A DNA stretch of 64,000 nucleotides, from positions 2,235,001-2,299,000 of the forward strand of contig NZ_AP027266.1 of assembly GCF_036322625.1 (NCBI RefSeq), written 5' to 3'. Positions 28,460-37,554 of the stretch are shown piece after piece (the first letter of the stretch is position 1; each line of letters starts with the position of its first letter). The stretch comes from Roseicyclus marinus. Lineage in GTDB: Bacteria; Pseudomonadota; Alphaproteobacteria; Rhodobacterales; Rhodobacteraceae. Both the position numbers and the translations under genes were made by a program. The notes under the pieces are model-generated. The model saw only the letters and a program-made list of their open reading frames with translations, was not told the origin of the DNA and did no database searches.

Positions 28460-28532
28460 TCATTGCACCGTAACGTGATTTTTCTCACGAATAGCGGTTT
28501 CATTGCATCGGGTCGCGCGCAATCTGGCGGCC
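28460..28532. promoter_or_regulatory. Divergent lrp/lysE control region
   Basis: Contains an inverted repeat CGTGA-N6-TCACG (28474-28489) flanked by two direct copies of CATTGCA, at 28461 and 28501, exactly 40 bp apart. Symmetry plus spacing of about four helical turns suits binding by an Lrp octamer. The assignment is by position and symmetry only. Confidence 0.4.
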
Positions 28533-29129
28533 ATGAGCCTCGACCTGACCCTTGCCCTGATCCTCTTTGCCTTCGCCTCCTCGATCACGCCGGGGCCGAA
28601 CAACATCATGCTCCTGGCCTCGGGCGCGAATTTCGGCCTCAAGCGCACGATCCCGCACATGCTGGGCATTTCCATGGGCCATGCGCTGATGGTCGCGCTG
28701 ATCGGCCTGGGCCTGTTGCGATTGTTCGAGCTTTTGCCATGGCTTCGGCCCACGCTCATGGCGGCCTGCGCCGCCTATCTTCTGTGGCTCGCGTGGAAAA
28801 TCGCCAATGCCGCCGCCCCCGATGCCGCCCGCGCGACGGGACGGCCCTTCAGCTTTTTGCAGGCGGCAGGCTTTCAATGGGTGAACCCCAAAGCCTGGTA
28901 CATGGGCATCTATGCCCAGACGCAATATGCGCCCGAGGATGCCGGATGGCTCGGCGCGCTCTTCGTGCCGCTGGTCTTTGCGCTGGTGAACCTGCCCTCC
29001 GTCGCGGTCTGGGCGGCAGCGGGCATGGGGCTAAGGCGTTGGCTCGCCGTGCCGGGACGGCTGCGCGCCTTCAACATCACCATGGCGCTTTTGCTTGTCG
29101 CCTCGCTTTACCCGATGCTGGGGCTTTGA
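28533..29129 (+). CDS. LysE family translocator
   Basis: A membrane exporter of 198 aa starting MSLDLTLALILFAFASSITPGPNN, with six hydrophobic segments. The ITPGPNNIMLLASGANFG signature in the first segment and the FQWVNPKAWYMG motif in the middle are typical of LysE/RhtB amino-acid exporters. The substrate is unknown. It is divergent from the Lrp-type gene, and its stop codon lies only 3 bp from that of the convergent helicase gene. Confidence 0.9.
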   Translation: MSLDLTLALILFAFASSITPGPNNIMLLASGANFGLKRTIPHMLGISMGHALMVALIGLGLLRLFELLPWLRPTLMAACAAYLLWLAWKIANAAAPDAARATGRPFSFLQAAGFQWVNPKAWYMGIYAQTQYAPEDAGWLGALFVPLVFALVNLPSVAVWAAAGMGLRRWLAVPGRLRAFNITMALLLVASLYPMLGL

Positions 29130-29132
29130 GGC

Positions 29133-31604
29133 TCAAAAAGGCACGTCATCGGCCGCATCGGCACTGACCAGATAGCTGGCCACCACCTTCTTCTCGCCCG
29201 CCTTGTCAAAGGCCACTTCCATCTTGTCGCCCTCGATCCCGATGACCGCGCCATAGCCGAATTTCTGGTGGAACACCCGGTCGCCCAGCGCAAAGACGCT
29301 GATGGCTTCGGCATCGATGGTCATGTTCCGCGCCTCGGAAGGTTGGCGCAATCCGGGCCGGGCCTGGTTTTGCTGCAAGCGCCGCCAGCCGGGCGAATTG
29401 TAGACATCGGCCCGCGCGGCGGCCTCGTGCAGCGCGCTGCCCTGCATCATGCCCGCCACGGGGCTCGCGCTCGAGGACATGTTCTGGTGACCATGCAGCC
29501 CCGAAGGCGTCAGAACCTCGACATGTTCGGCGGGCAATTCATCGACGAACCGGCTCGCCATCTGGCTCTGCCACTGGCCATAGACGCGGCGGTTGCTGGC
29601 GAAACTGATGGTGCAGACCTCTTCTGCCCGCGTGATGCCCACATAGGCCAGCCGCCGTTCCTCCTCCAATCCCTTGATGCCGCTTTCGTCCATCGCGCGC
29701 TGGCTGGGAAACAGCCCATCCTCCCAGCCCGGCAGGAAGACGGCGGGAAATTCCAGCCCCTTGGCGGCATGGAGCGTCATCAGCGTGACCTTTTCCTCCT
29801 GGTCGTCGCTTTCATTGTCCATGATGAGCGAGACATGCTCGAGAAACCCTTGCAGGTTCTCGAACCCTTCGAGCGCCTTGACCAATTCCTTGAGGTTTTC
29901 GAGCCGCCCCGGCGCCTCGGGCGTCTTGTCGTTTTGCCACATCGCCGTGTAGCCGCTTTCGTCAAGGATCATCTCGGCCAGTTCGATATGGCTGAGCCGG
30001 TCCTGAACCGCGCCCTCCTCGATCAGGAGATCGTCGTCGGCCTCGGGCCCGACCGCGCGCAAGCCCCCCAGCATCAGGCCCCGCCAGCGCGCCAAGCCGT
30101 CGACGAAGCCGCGCAATTCGCGCGCGCCCTTGCCGCCGATGGCCCCCGTCTCGACCGCCAGCCGAGCCCCCTCGACCAGGCTCACGCCATTGGATCGCGC
30201 CATGCGCTGGATCACCTGCTGCGCCTTGTCGCCGAGGCCCCGCTTGGGCGTGTTGACCACCCGTTCAAAGGCCAGATCGTCATCGGGGCTGACCACCAGC
30301 CGGAAATAGGCCATCGCATCGCGGATCTCGAGCCGCTCGTAGAAGCGCGGGCCGCCGATCACGCGATAGGGCAGGCCGATGGTCAGGAACCGATCCTCGA
30401 AGGCCCGCATCTGGTGGCTGGCCCGGACAAGGATCGCGATGCCGTCGGGGCTGACCGGGTCCATGCCGCGCGTGCCGCGCCCCATCGCCTCGATCTCTTC
30501 GCCGACCCAGCGCGCCTCTTCCTCGCCGTCCCAATGGCCGATCAGGCGCACGCGCGCGCCCTCCTCGCCCACGCTGCGCAGCGATTTGCCCAGACGCTCG
30601 CGGTTGTGCGCGATGACCCCGTTCGCGGCTTCCAGGATATGCACGGTCGAGCGGTAATTCTGTTCCAGCCGCACCACCTTGGCGCCCGGAAAATCCTTTT
30701 CGAAGCGCAGGATGTTGCCCACCTCGGCCCCGCGCCAGCCGTAGATCGACTGGTCGTCGTCGCCCACCACGCAGATATTGGAATGCTCCTGCGCCAAAAG
30801 CCTCAGCCACAGGTATTGGGCGACGTTCGTGTCCTGGTATTCGTCGACCAGGATATAGCGGAACCAGCGCTGATATTGCGCCAACAGGTCCGGGTGGGCC
30901 TGAAAGATCGTGACCATGTGCAACAACAGATCGCCGAAATCGACGGCGTTCAGCTCCCGCAGACGGGTCTGGTACTGGGCGTAAAGCTCGGGCCCCCGAT
31001 GGTTGAAGGCGCCAGCCTCCGCCGCGGGTAGCTTGTCTGGGGTCAGCGCGCGGTTCTTCCAGCCATCGATGATCCCGGCCAATTGCCGCGCGGGCCAGCG
31101 TTTCTCGTCGATCTCGGCGGCCAGGATCAGCTGCTTCATCAGCCGCACCTGGTCATCGGTGTCGAGGATGGTGAAATTCGACTTCAGCCCCGCCAGTTCC
31201 GCATGACGGCGCAACAGCTTCACGCAGATCGCATGGAAGGTGCCGAGCCACGGCATCCCCTCCACCGGCTGGCCCATCAGGCTCGCCACCCGCATCTTCA
31301 TCTCGCGCGCGGCCTTGTTGGTGAAGGTGACGGCGAGGATCTCGTTGGGCCGCGCCGTGCCGGTCAGGAGCAGATGCGCGATCCGCGCGGTCAGCGCCCG
31401 CGTCTTGCCCGTGCCCGCCCCCGCCAGCATCAGGACCGGGCCCTCCAAAGCCTCGACCGCGGCGCGCTGTTCGGGGTTCAGCCCGTCCAGATAGGGCATG
31501 GGCCGCGCGGCCATCGCCTGCGCGGACAGGGATCTTGCGGAAGCGGGGCGGGCGGCGGCCTCGAAGGCGTCCGACTCACCCATGTCATCATCGAACCTGC
31601 TCAT
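29133..31604 (-). CDS. uvrD: UvrD/PcrA-type ATP-dependent DNA helicase
   Basis: Superfamily 1A 3'-5' helicase of nucleotide-excision and mismatch repair, 823 aa. Motifs in order are the Q-motif GLNPEQRAAV, Walker A AGAGTGKT (61-68), TFTNKAAREMKMR, Walker B LVDEYQDTN, GDDDQSIYGWRGA, VRLEQNYRST, TLMTLHAAKGLEFPAVFLPG and EERRLAYVGITRAEE. The C-terminal segment DRVFHQKFGYGAVIGIEGDKM is the Tudor-like domain that contacts RNA polymerase in PcrA/UvrD. A LexA box lies 41 bp upstream of the start. Confidence 0.96.
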   Translation of the reverse strand: MSRFDDDMGESDAFEAAARPASARSLSAQAMAARPMPYLDGLNPEQRAAVEALEGPVLMLAGAGTGKTRALTARIAHLLLTGTARPNEILAVTFTNKAAREMKMRVASLMGQPVEGMPWLGTFHAICVKLLRRHAELAGLKSNFTILDTDDQVRLMKQLILAAEIDEKRWPARQLAGIIDGWKNRALTPDKLPAAEAGAFNHRGPELYAQYQTRLRELNAVDFGDLLLHMVTIFQAHPDLLAQYQRWFRYILVDEYQDTNVAQYLWLRLLAQEHSNICVVGDDDQSIYGWRGAEVGNILRFEKDFPGAKVVRLEQNYRSTVHILEAANGVIAHNRERLGKSLRSVGEEGARVRLIGHWDGEEEARWVGEEIEAMGRGTRGMDPVSPDGIAILVRASHQMRAFEDRFLTIGLPYRVIGGPRFYERLEIRDAMAYFRLVVSPDDDLAFERVVNTPKRGLGDKAQQVIQRMARSNGVSLVEGARLAVETGAIGGKGARELRGFVDGLARWRGLMLGGLRAVGPEADDDLLIEEGAVQDRLSHIELAEMILDESGYTAMWQNDKTPEAPGRLENLKELVKALEGFENLQGFLEHVSLIMDNESDDQEEKVTLMTLHAAKGLEFPAVFLPGWEDGLFPSQRAMDESGIKGLEEERRLAYVGITRAEEVCTISFASNRRVYGQWQSQMASRFVDELPAEHVEVLTPSGLHGHQNMSSSASPVAGMMQGSALHEAAARADVYNSPGWRRLQQNQARPGLRQPSEARNMTIDAEAISVFALGDRVFHQKFGYGAVIGIEGDKMEVAFDKAGEKKVVASYLVSADAADDVPF

Positions 31605-31644
31605 GGGCAGACGATATAGCCAAGTGCCGCGCGTTTAAAGGTTT

Positions 31645-31659
31645 GTTCTTATAATGTTC
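31645..31659 (-). promoter_or_regulatory. LexA (SOS) box upstream of uvrD
   Basis: The plus strand reads GTTCTTATAATGTTC, an exact GTTC-N7-GTTC, which is the established LexA recognition sequence of Rhodobacter and other alphaproteobacteria. It lies 41 bp upstream of the uvrD start in an otherwise AT-rich promoter-like stretch, so uvrD is predicted to be SOS-inducible. The divergent lldD-like gene starts 134 bp away on the other side. Confidence 0.8.
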
Positions 31660-31685
31660 CGATTTCTCCCATGGGCGGCGTCGCG

Positions 31686-31709
31686 ATGCATATTTGGGGA
31701 AAGATGAAG
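31686..31709 (+). repeat. Short intergenic repeat, copy C
   Basis: Reads ATGCATATTT then GGGGAAAGATGAAG. It matches the copies at 15850 and 41257 except for TT to GG in the middle. It lies 84 bp before the alpha-hydroxy-acid dehydrogenase start and creates spurious upstream Met codons for it. Confidence 0.65.
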
Positions 31710-31792
31710 GGGCAGGAGCGCCTTGCCTTCGACGCTGCCAGGGCTTTCGCCGGGTCTGGACAATTCCGCGCCGTCAGGCTGTCTTGCGCGCC

Positions 31793-32938
31793 ATGGACCT
31801 GCATGCACGCTACCCCGCCCTTTCCGATCTCAAATCCCGCGCCCGGCGGCGCATTCCCCATTTCGTCTGGGAATATCTCGACAGCGCGACCGGGGCCGAG
31901 ACGAGCACGATCCGCAACCGCGCGGCGCTGGACGCCGTTCTGTTCCGCCCCGCGGCGCTGAGGGGCGAGATCACGCCGGACCTGTCCACGACGCTGATGG
32001 GCCGCAGCTATGCCGCGCCTTTCGGGATCGCGCCGCTCGGCATGTCGGGGCTGATCTGGCCCGAGGCGGAGAAACTCCTGGCCCGCCATGCCGCGCGTGC
32101 GGGCATTCCCTATACGCTGTCGACCGTGGCCACCCGCACGCCCGAGGATCTGGCACCCGAGATCGGGGACCAGGGCTGGTTCCAGATGTATCCCCCCCGC
32201 GCCCCCGAGATGCGCGACGACATGCTGCGCCGCGCCCGCGAGGCGGGGTTTCATACGCTTGTGCTGACCGTGGATGTGCCCGCCGCCTCGCGCCGCGAAC
32301 GCCAGACGCGCGGCGGGCTGGTGCAGCCCCCGCGCCTGACGCCGCGCTTGCTGGCCCAAGTGGCGCTTTGCCCGGCCTGGGCGCTCGGCATCCAGGCCAC
32401 CGGCATGCCGCGCATGCGTCTGATGGACAGCTATGCCGACCAGACCAAGACCGGCCCCCTGCCCTCGACCGCGCATGTGGGCTATCTTTTGCGCGCCGCC
32501 CCCGATTGGGAGTATGTCGCAGCGCTCCGCGACCGCTGGCAGGGCAAGCTGGTGATCAAGGGCGTGATGGAGGCCGATGTCGCCGAACGCGCAGAGGGCG
32601 CAGGCGTCGATGCCGTCTGGGTCTCGAACCATGCCGGCCGCCAGTTCGACGGCGCGCCCGCAAGCCTGGAGGTTCTGCCCGCCATCCGCGCCGCCACCCC
32701 CCTGCCGATCCTTTTCGACAGCGGCATCACCGGCGGGCTCGACGTGATGCGGGCCCTCGCGCTTGGGGCCGATTTCGTGATGATGGGGCGGCCCTGGCAT
32801 TACGCGCTTGGCGCGCTGGGTCAGGCGGGGCCTGCGCATTGGCATGACATCCTGGTCAAGGATATGACCTCCAACATGGCGCAGATCGGGGCCCATGCGC
32901 TCTCGGACCTTGCCGGGCGGCTTGTCGACCGGGCCTGA
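31793..32938 (+). CDS. FMN-dependent alpha-hydroxy-acid dehydrogenase (LldD-like)
   Basis: Flavoenzyme of the L-lactate dehydrogenase/glycolate oxidase family, 381 aa from MDLHARYPALSDLKSRARRR. Visible features are the N-terminal helix with PHFVWEYLDSATGAE, the FMN-binding APLGMSGLIWPEAE, QMYPPRAPE, VTVDVPAASRRERQ-like VLTVDVP, the catalytic VSNHAGRQFDGAPASLEVLP with its His, and FDSGITGGLDVMRALALGADFVMMGRPWHYALGALG. Probably oxidises L-lactate or a related acid to the keto acid; the exact substrate is not readable. The start avoids the repeated motif upstream. Confidence 0.9.
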   Translation: MDLHARYPALSDLKSRARRRIPHFVWEYLDSATGAETSTIRNRAALDAVLFRPAALRGEITPDLSTTLMGRSYAAPFGIAPLGMSGLIWPEAEKLLARHAARAGIPYTLSTVATRTPEDLAPEIGDQGWFQMYPPRAPEMRDDMLRRAREAGFHTLVLTVDVPAASRRERQTRGGLVQPPRLTPRLLAQVALCPAWALGIQATGMPRMRLMDSYADQTKTGPLPSTAHVGYLLRAAPDWEYVAALRDRWQGKLVIKGVMEADVAERAEGAGVDAVWVSNHAGRQFDGAPASLEVLPAIRAATPLPILFDSGITGGLDVMRALALGADFVMMGRPWHYALGALGQAGPAHWHDILVKDMTSNMAQIGAHALSDLAGRLVDRA

Positions 32939-33070
32939 GCGCCGCCCACAGCAATTTGCATATGAAAACAATGCGCCCGCGACCTTTCGGACCGCGACCA
33001 CCTAACCATTGCCGCAGTGCGGAATGACCCTTACACAAGTGGAGGTTGCACAGCGAAAGGCGCGTTCCCC

Positions 33071-36000
33071 ATGCCCGAATTCAAGAAGATCCTCATCGCC
33101 AACCGCGGCGAGATCGCCATCCGCGTCATGCGCGCGGCCAATGAACTGGGCAAGCGCACCGTCGCCGTCTACGCCGAAGAGGACAAGCTGAGCCTGCACC
33201 GTTTCAAGGCGGACGAGGCCTACAAGATCGGCGAGGGGCTGGGCCCGGTCGCGGCCTATCTGTCGATCCCCGAGATCATCCGGGTGGCCAAGGCCAGCGG
33301 CGCCGATGCGATCCATCCGGGCTACGGGCTCTTGTCCGAGAACCCCGATTTCGTGGATGCCTGCGCGGCCAACGGCATCACCTTCATCGGGCCAAAGGCC
33401 GAAACCATGCGCGCGCTCGGCGACAAGGCAAGCGCGCGGCGCGTCGCCATCGCGGCGGGCGTGCCCGTCATCCCCGCGACGGAGGTGCTGGGCGACGACA
33501 TGGAGGCCATCGCCAAGGAAGCCGCCGAGATCGGCTATCCCCTGATGCTCAAGGCCAGCTGGGGCGGCGGTGGCCGGGGCATGCGCCCGATCCAGTCCGA
33601 AAAGGAACTGGCCGAGAAGGTCCGCGAGGGCCGCCGCGAGGCCGAGGCCGCCTTCGGCAATGGCGAGGGCTATCTCGAAAAGATGATCCTGCGCGCCCGC
33701 CATGTCGAGGTGCAGATCCTCGGCGACAGCCACGGCAACATCTACCACCTCTACGAGCGCGATTGTTCCGTCCAGCGCCGCAACCAGAAGGTCGTGGAAC
33801 GCGCCCCCGCCCCCTATCTGTCCGAGGCCCAGCGCGAGGAGATCTGCCTTCTGGGCAAGAAGATCTGCGAGCATGTGAATTACGAATGCGCGGGCACCGT
33901 CGAATTCCTGATGGATATGGAGACGGGCAAATTCTACTTCATCGAGGTCAACCCCCGCGTGCAGGTCGAACATACCGTCACCGAGGAAGTGACGGGCATC
34001 GACATCGTGCGCGCCCAGATCCTGATCGCCGAAGGCAAGAGCCTGACCGAGGCGACGGGAACCGCCAGCCAATATGACGTGAAGCTCGACGGACACGCCA
34101 TCCAGTGCCGGATCACGACCGAGGATCCGACCAACAATTTCATCCCCGATTACGGTCGCATCACCGCCTATCGGGGGGCCACGGGCATGGGCATCCGGCT
34201 GGACGGCGGCACGGCCTATTCGGGGGCCGTCATCACCCGCTATTACGACAGCCTGCTGGAAAAGGTCACGGCCTGGGCCCCCACGCCCGAGGCGGCCATC
34301 GCCCGCATGGACCGCGCGCTGCGCGAATTCCGCATCCGGGGCGTGTCGACGAATATCGCCTTCGTCGAGAACCTGCTGAAGCACCCGACCTTCCTGAACT
34401 ACCAGTACCACACGAAATTCATCGACCAGACGCCCGAATTGTTCGATTTCAAGCCGCGTCGCGACCGCGCCACGCGCATCCTGACCTATATCGCCGATAT
34501 CACCGTGAACGGTCACCCCGAGACGGAAGGTCGCCCCCGTCCCCCCGCCCAGGCCCGCGATCCGCGCCCGCCCGCGCTGCGGGTGGATGCCCCGCGCCCC
34601 GGCACACGCCAGATGCTCGACGCTGAGGGGCCCAAGGCCGTGGCCCAATGGATGAAGGCGCAAAAGCAGCTTCTCATCACCGACACGACCATGCGCGACG
34701 GCCATCAATCGTTGCTCGCCACCCGGATGCGGTCGATCGACATGATCAAGGCGGCCCCTGCCTATGCCGCCAACCTGCCCGAGCTCTTCAGCGTCGAATG
34801 CTGGGGCGGCGCGACCTTCGATGTCGCCTACCGCTTCTTGCAGGAATGCCCGTGGCAGCGCCTGCGCGACATCCGCGCGGCCATGCCCAACATCATGACC
34901 CAGATGCTTTTGCGCGGCGCGAACGGGGTGGGCTACACCAATTACCCCGACAATGTCGTGCAGGGCTTCGTCAAGCAGGCGGCAGAATCCGGCGTCGATA
35001 TCTTCCGCGTCTTCGACAGCCTCAACTGGGTCGAGAACATGCGCGTCTCGATGGAGGCTGTGCTCGACACCGGCAAGATCCTCGAAGGGACGATCTGCTA
35101 TACCGGCAACATCCTCGACCCCGACCGGGCCAAGTATGACCTGAAATACTACGTCAAGATGGCCAAGGAGCTGGAGGCCGCAGGCGCCCATGTGCTGGGG
35201 CTCAAGGATATGGCGGGGCTTCTGAAACCGGCCTCCGCCGCCGTGCTGATCCCCGCGCTGAAAGATGCGGTGGACCTGCCCATCCATTTCCACACCCATG
35301 ACACGGCGGGCATCGCCTGCGGCACGATCCTTGCGGCCTCCGCCGCGGGTGTCGATGCCGTCGATTGCGCGATGGATGCGCTCTCGGGCAACACGTCACA
35401 GGCCACGCTCGGCACCATTGTCGAGGCGCTGCAATTCACCGACCGCGACACCGGCCTCGACATCAAGGCGATCCGCGAGATCAGCGATTACTGGGAAGCC
35501 GTCCGCACCCATTACACCGCTTTTGAATCCGGCATGCAGGCCCCCGCGTCCGAGGTCTATCTCCACGAGATGCCGGGCGGCCAGTTCACCAACCTCAAGG
35601 CGCAGGCGCGCTCCATGGGCCTCGAGGATCGCTGGCACGAGGTCGCCCAGACCTATGCCGATGTGAACCGGATGTTCGGCGATATCGTCAAGGTCACGCC
35701 CTCCTCCAAGGTCGTGGGCGACATGGCGCTCATGATGGTCTCACAGGGCCTGACCCGCGATGACGTGGAGAACCCGGAAAAAGAGGTCGCCTTCCCGGAT
35801 TCGGTCATCGACATGATGCGCGGCAACCTCGGCCAACCGCCGGGCGGCTTTCCCCCGGGCATCCTGAAAAAGATCCTCAAGGACGAGCAACCGATCCTCG
35901 AACGCCCCGGCCTGCGCGTGCCCCCCGTCGATCTCGACAAGACGCGCGCCGATCTGTCCGACAGTCTCGAGGTCGAGATCGATGGCGAGGATCTGATGGG

Positions 36001-36511
36001 CTATCTCATGTATCCCAAGGTCTTCACCGACTATGCCGCGCGCCACAAAATCTATGGCCCGGTCCGCACCCTGCCCACCCGAACCTTTTTCTACGGGATG
36101 GAACCCGGCGAACAGATAGAGGCGGAAATCGACCCCGGCGTGACCCTCGTGATCCAGCTTCAGGCCGTGGGCGAGACGACCGATGACGGCGAGGTAAAGG
36201 TCTTCTTCGAACTGAACGGCCAACCCCGGATGATCCGCGTCCCCAACCGCAAGATCGCGGCCAAAAGCGTCAAGCGCGCCAAGGCCGAGGCCGGGAACCC
36301 CGCCCATATCGGCGCGCCGATGCCCGGTGTCGTGGCCTCGGTCGCCGTGACGGCGGGGGCAAAGATCAAGACCGGCGATCTTCTCCTGACCATCGAGGCG
36401 ATGAAAATGGAAACCGGCCTCCACGCCGAACGCGACGCGGTGGTCAAGGCCGTCCACGTCACCCCCGGCGGCCAGATCGACGCCAAGGACCTCTTGATCG
36501 AGCTGGAATGA
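33071..36511 (+). CDS. pyc: Pyruvate carboxylase
   Basis: Biotin enzyme that makes oxaloacetate from pyruvate, bicarbonate and ATP (anaplerosis). The 1146-aa single chain starts MPEFKKILIANRGEIAIRVM. Biotin carboxylase domain (about 1-455): KASWGGGGRGMR, ERDCSVQRRNQKV, FIEVNPRVQVEHTVTEE. Carboxyltransferase domain (about 535-830): ITDTTMRDGHQSLLATR, FDSLNWVENM, HFHTHDTAGI. C-terminal biotinyl domain: IEAMKMETG with biotinyl-Lys near residue 1112. The start is the Met after a weak GCGAAAGG-type region; the 18 upstream in-frame codons are not conserved-looking. The 132 bp upstream hold a small GC hairpin but no clear promoter. Confidence 0.98.
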   Translation: MPEFKKILIANRGEIAIRVMRAANELGKRTVAVYAEEDKLSLHRFKADEAYKIGEGLGPVAAYLSIPEIIRVAKASGADAIHPGYGLLSENPDFVDACAANGITFIGPKAETMRALGDKASARRVAIAAGVPVIPATEVLGDDMEAIAKEAAEIGYPLMLKASWGGGGRGMRPIQSEKELAEKVREGRREAEAAFGNGEGYLEKMILRARHVEVQILGDSHGNIYHLYERDCSVQRRNQKVVERAPAPYLSEAQREEICLLGKKICEHVNYECAGTVEFLMDMETGKFYFIEVNPRVQVEHTVTEEVTGIDIVRAQILIAEGKSLTEATGTASQYDVKLDGHAIQCRITTEDPTNNFIPDYGRITAYRGATGMGIRLDGGTAYSGAVITRYYDSLLEKVTAWAPTPEAAIARMDRALREFRIRGVSTNIAFVENLLKHPTFLNYQYHTKFIDQTPELFDFKPRRDRATRILTYIADITVNGHPETEGRPRPPAQARDPRPPALRVDAPRPGTRQMLDAEGPKAVAQWMKAQKQLLITDTTMRDGHQSLLATRMRSIDMIKAAPAYAANLPELFSVECWGGATFDVAYRFLQECPWQRLRDIRAAMPNIMTQMLLRGANGVGYTNYPDNVVQGFVKQAAESGVDIFRVFDSLNWVENMRVSMEAVLDTGKILEGTICYTGNILDPDRAKYDLKYYVKMAKELEAAGAHVLGLKDMAGLLKPASAAVLIPALKDAVDLPIHFHTHDTAGIACGTILAASAAGVDAVDCAMDALSGNTSQATLGTIVEALQFTDRDTGLDIKAIREISDYWEAVRTHYTAFESGMQAPASEVYLHEMPGGQFTNLKAQARSMGLEDRWHEVAQTYADVNRMFGDIVKVTPSSKVVGDMALMMVSQGLTRDDVENPEKEVAFPDSVIDMMRGNLGQPPGGFPPGILKKILKDEQPILERPGLRVPPVDLDKTRADLSDSLEVEIDGEDLMGYLMYPKVFTDYAARHKIYGPVRTLPTRTFFYGMEPGEQIEAEIDPGVTLVIQLQAVGETTDDGEVKVFFELNGQPRMIRVPNRKIAAKSVKRAKAEAGNPAHIGAPMPGVVASVAVTAGAKIKTGDLLLTIEAMKMETGLHAERDAVVKAVHVTPGGQIDAKDLLIELE

Positions 36512-36570
36512 TCCCACACGGCGCCCCGACCGACCACCCCCGGTCGGGCGCGCCCAACTCAAAGAGCGTG

Positions 36571-37191
36571 ATGATGACCGACCTCCTGCTCTACGGCCAT
36601 GCCGACTCGGGCCACGCCTGCAAGGTGGCGCTGGCCCTGTCCCTCGCGGGCCTGCCCCATGAGACCGTCACCATCGACATCTGGGCCCCGCCCGACACGC
36701 GGCCCCCGGCCTTTCTCGCCGCCAATCCCGCCGCCGAGGTGCCGGTCCTGATGATCGACGGCACACCCCATGTGCAATCGGGCGCGATCTTGCTGGAGCT
36801 TGCCACCCGCTTTGCCTGCCTTGGCGGCGACACGCCGCACGGCCTGCGCCGCGGCCGCGAATTGCTCCTGTGGGAGGCGAACCGCATCGGCATGTGCCTG
36901 CCCCAGCTCAAACAGGCCCGCCAGGACGCAGGCCGTGGCTATCCGCCCGATGTGATCGACTGGCTGACCGCCCGTTACCGCGCCGATTGCGCCCGGTTCG
37001 ACCTGCTTCTGGGTAACGATCCTTTCTTTCACGGGCAGGCCCCCGGCATCGGCGATTGCGCCATCTGGGGCTATGCCCAATGGCTCCACGAGGCCGGGAT
37101 GACCCCCACGCCCGCGATGGCGGCATGGCTCGACCGGATGCGCGCCCTGCCCGCCATGCGCGCGCCCCAAGCCTTCTTTCCCCCGGCCTGA
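36571..37191 (+). CDS. Glutathione S-transferase family protein
   Basis: A 206-aa GST fold. The N-terminal thioredoxin-like domain reads LLLYGHADSGHACKVALALSLAGLPHE, and VPVLMIDGTPHVQSGAILLELA corresponds to the cis-Pro and glutathione-binding Ser region. An all-helical C-terminal domain follows, with GIGDCAIWGYAQWLHEAG, a version of the N-capping box. A catalytic Ser near residue 10 is likely. Two adjacent ATG codons (36571, 36574) compete; a longer frame upstream runs back into the pyc stop. Confidence 0.85.
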   Translation: MMTDLLLYGHADSGHACKVALALSLAGLPHETVTIDIWAPPDTRPPAFLAANPAAEVPVLMIDGTPHVQSGAILLELATRFACLGGDTPHGLRRGRELLLWEANRIGMCLPQLKQARQDAGRGYPPDVIDWLTARYRADCARFDLLLGNDPFFHGQAPGIGDCAIWGYAQWLHEAGMTPTPAMAAWLDRMRALPAMRAPQAFFPPA

Positions 37192-37285
37192 GACCGCTTC
37201 GGCTCCCCGCATGAAAACCGCGCCCCAAGGCGCAAATTCCCCCTTGCACCCCCCCGCACTTGGCCCTAAACACCGCCTCCACAGA

Positions 37286-37360
37286 GCGGGTGTAGCTCAG
37301 GGGTAGAGCATTACCTTGCCAAGGTAAGGGTCGTGAGTTCGAATCTCATCACCCGCTCCA
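37286..37360 (+). tRNA. tRNA-Gly(GCC)
   Basis: A cloverleaf is readable: acceptor GCGGGTG with CACCCGC, D-arm TAGCTCAGGGGTAGAGCA, anticodon stem TTACC/GGTAA around TTGCCAA (anticodon GCC at 37318-37320), and T-arm with GAGTTCGAATCTC. The CCA end is encoded (37358-37360). Confidence 0.97.
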
Positions 37361-37365
37361 GTCGC

Positions 37366-37397
37366 AAGAAGCCGGGTCCGAAAGGTCCCGGCTTCTT
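37366..37397 (+). terminator. Terminator after tRNA-Gly
   Basis: An 11-bp stem AAGAAGCCGGG/CCCGGCTTCTT with a 10-nt loop, followed by CCGTTTTC. It begins six bases after the tRNA CCA end. The U-run lies slightly off the stem but the UUCUU is part of its 3' arm. Confidence 0.8.
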
Positions 37398-37554
37398 CCG
37401 TTTTCACCCCCCCACACGCCCCCACGGTTTCCCCGTCCTTGCGCCCTCGCGCCCACCCCTCTAGCCTTGCCGCGGTGTAGTGTCGTGTAACCCGTCAGGC
37501 CCGTGTCATGCCCATCCCGTTCCGGGCGCCGCCGACCGCCCATAGGCCCCGCCG

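Noticed and set aside
33002-35299. Minus-strand open frame of 765 codons opposite pyruvate carboxylase
   Set aside because: Mirror frame of a strongly conserved gene; no ribosome site and no family-like motifs.
37286-37360. tRNA-Gly as integration site of a mobile element
   Set aside because: No integrase, direct repeat of the tRNA 3' end or foreign-looking cargo is visible on either side.
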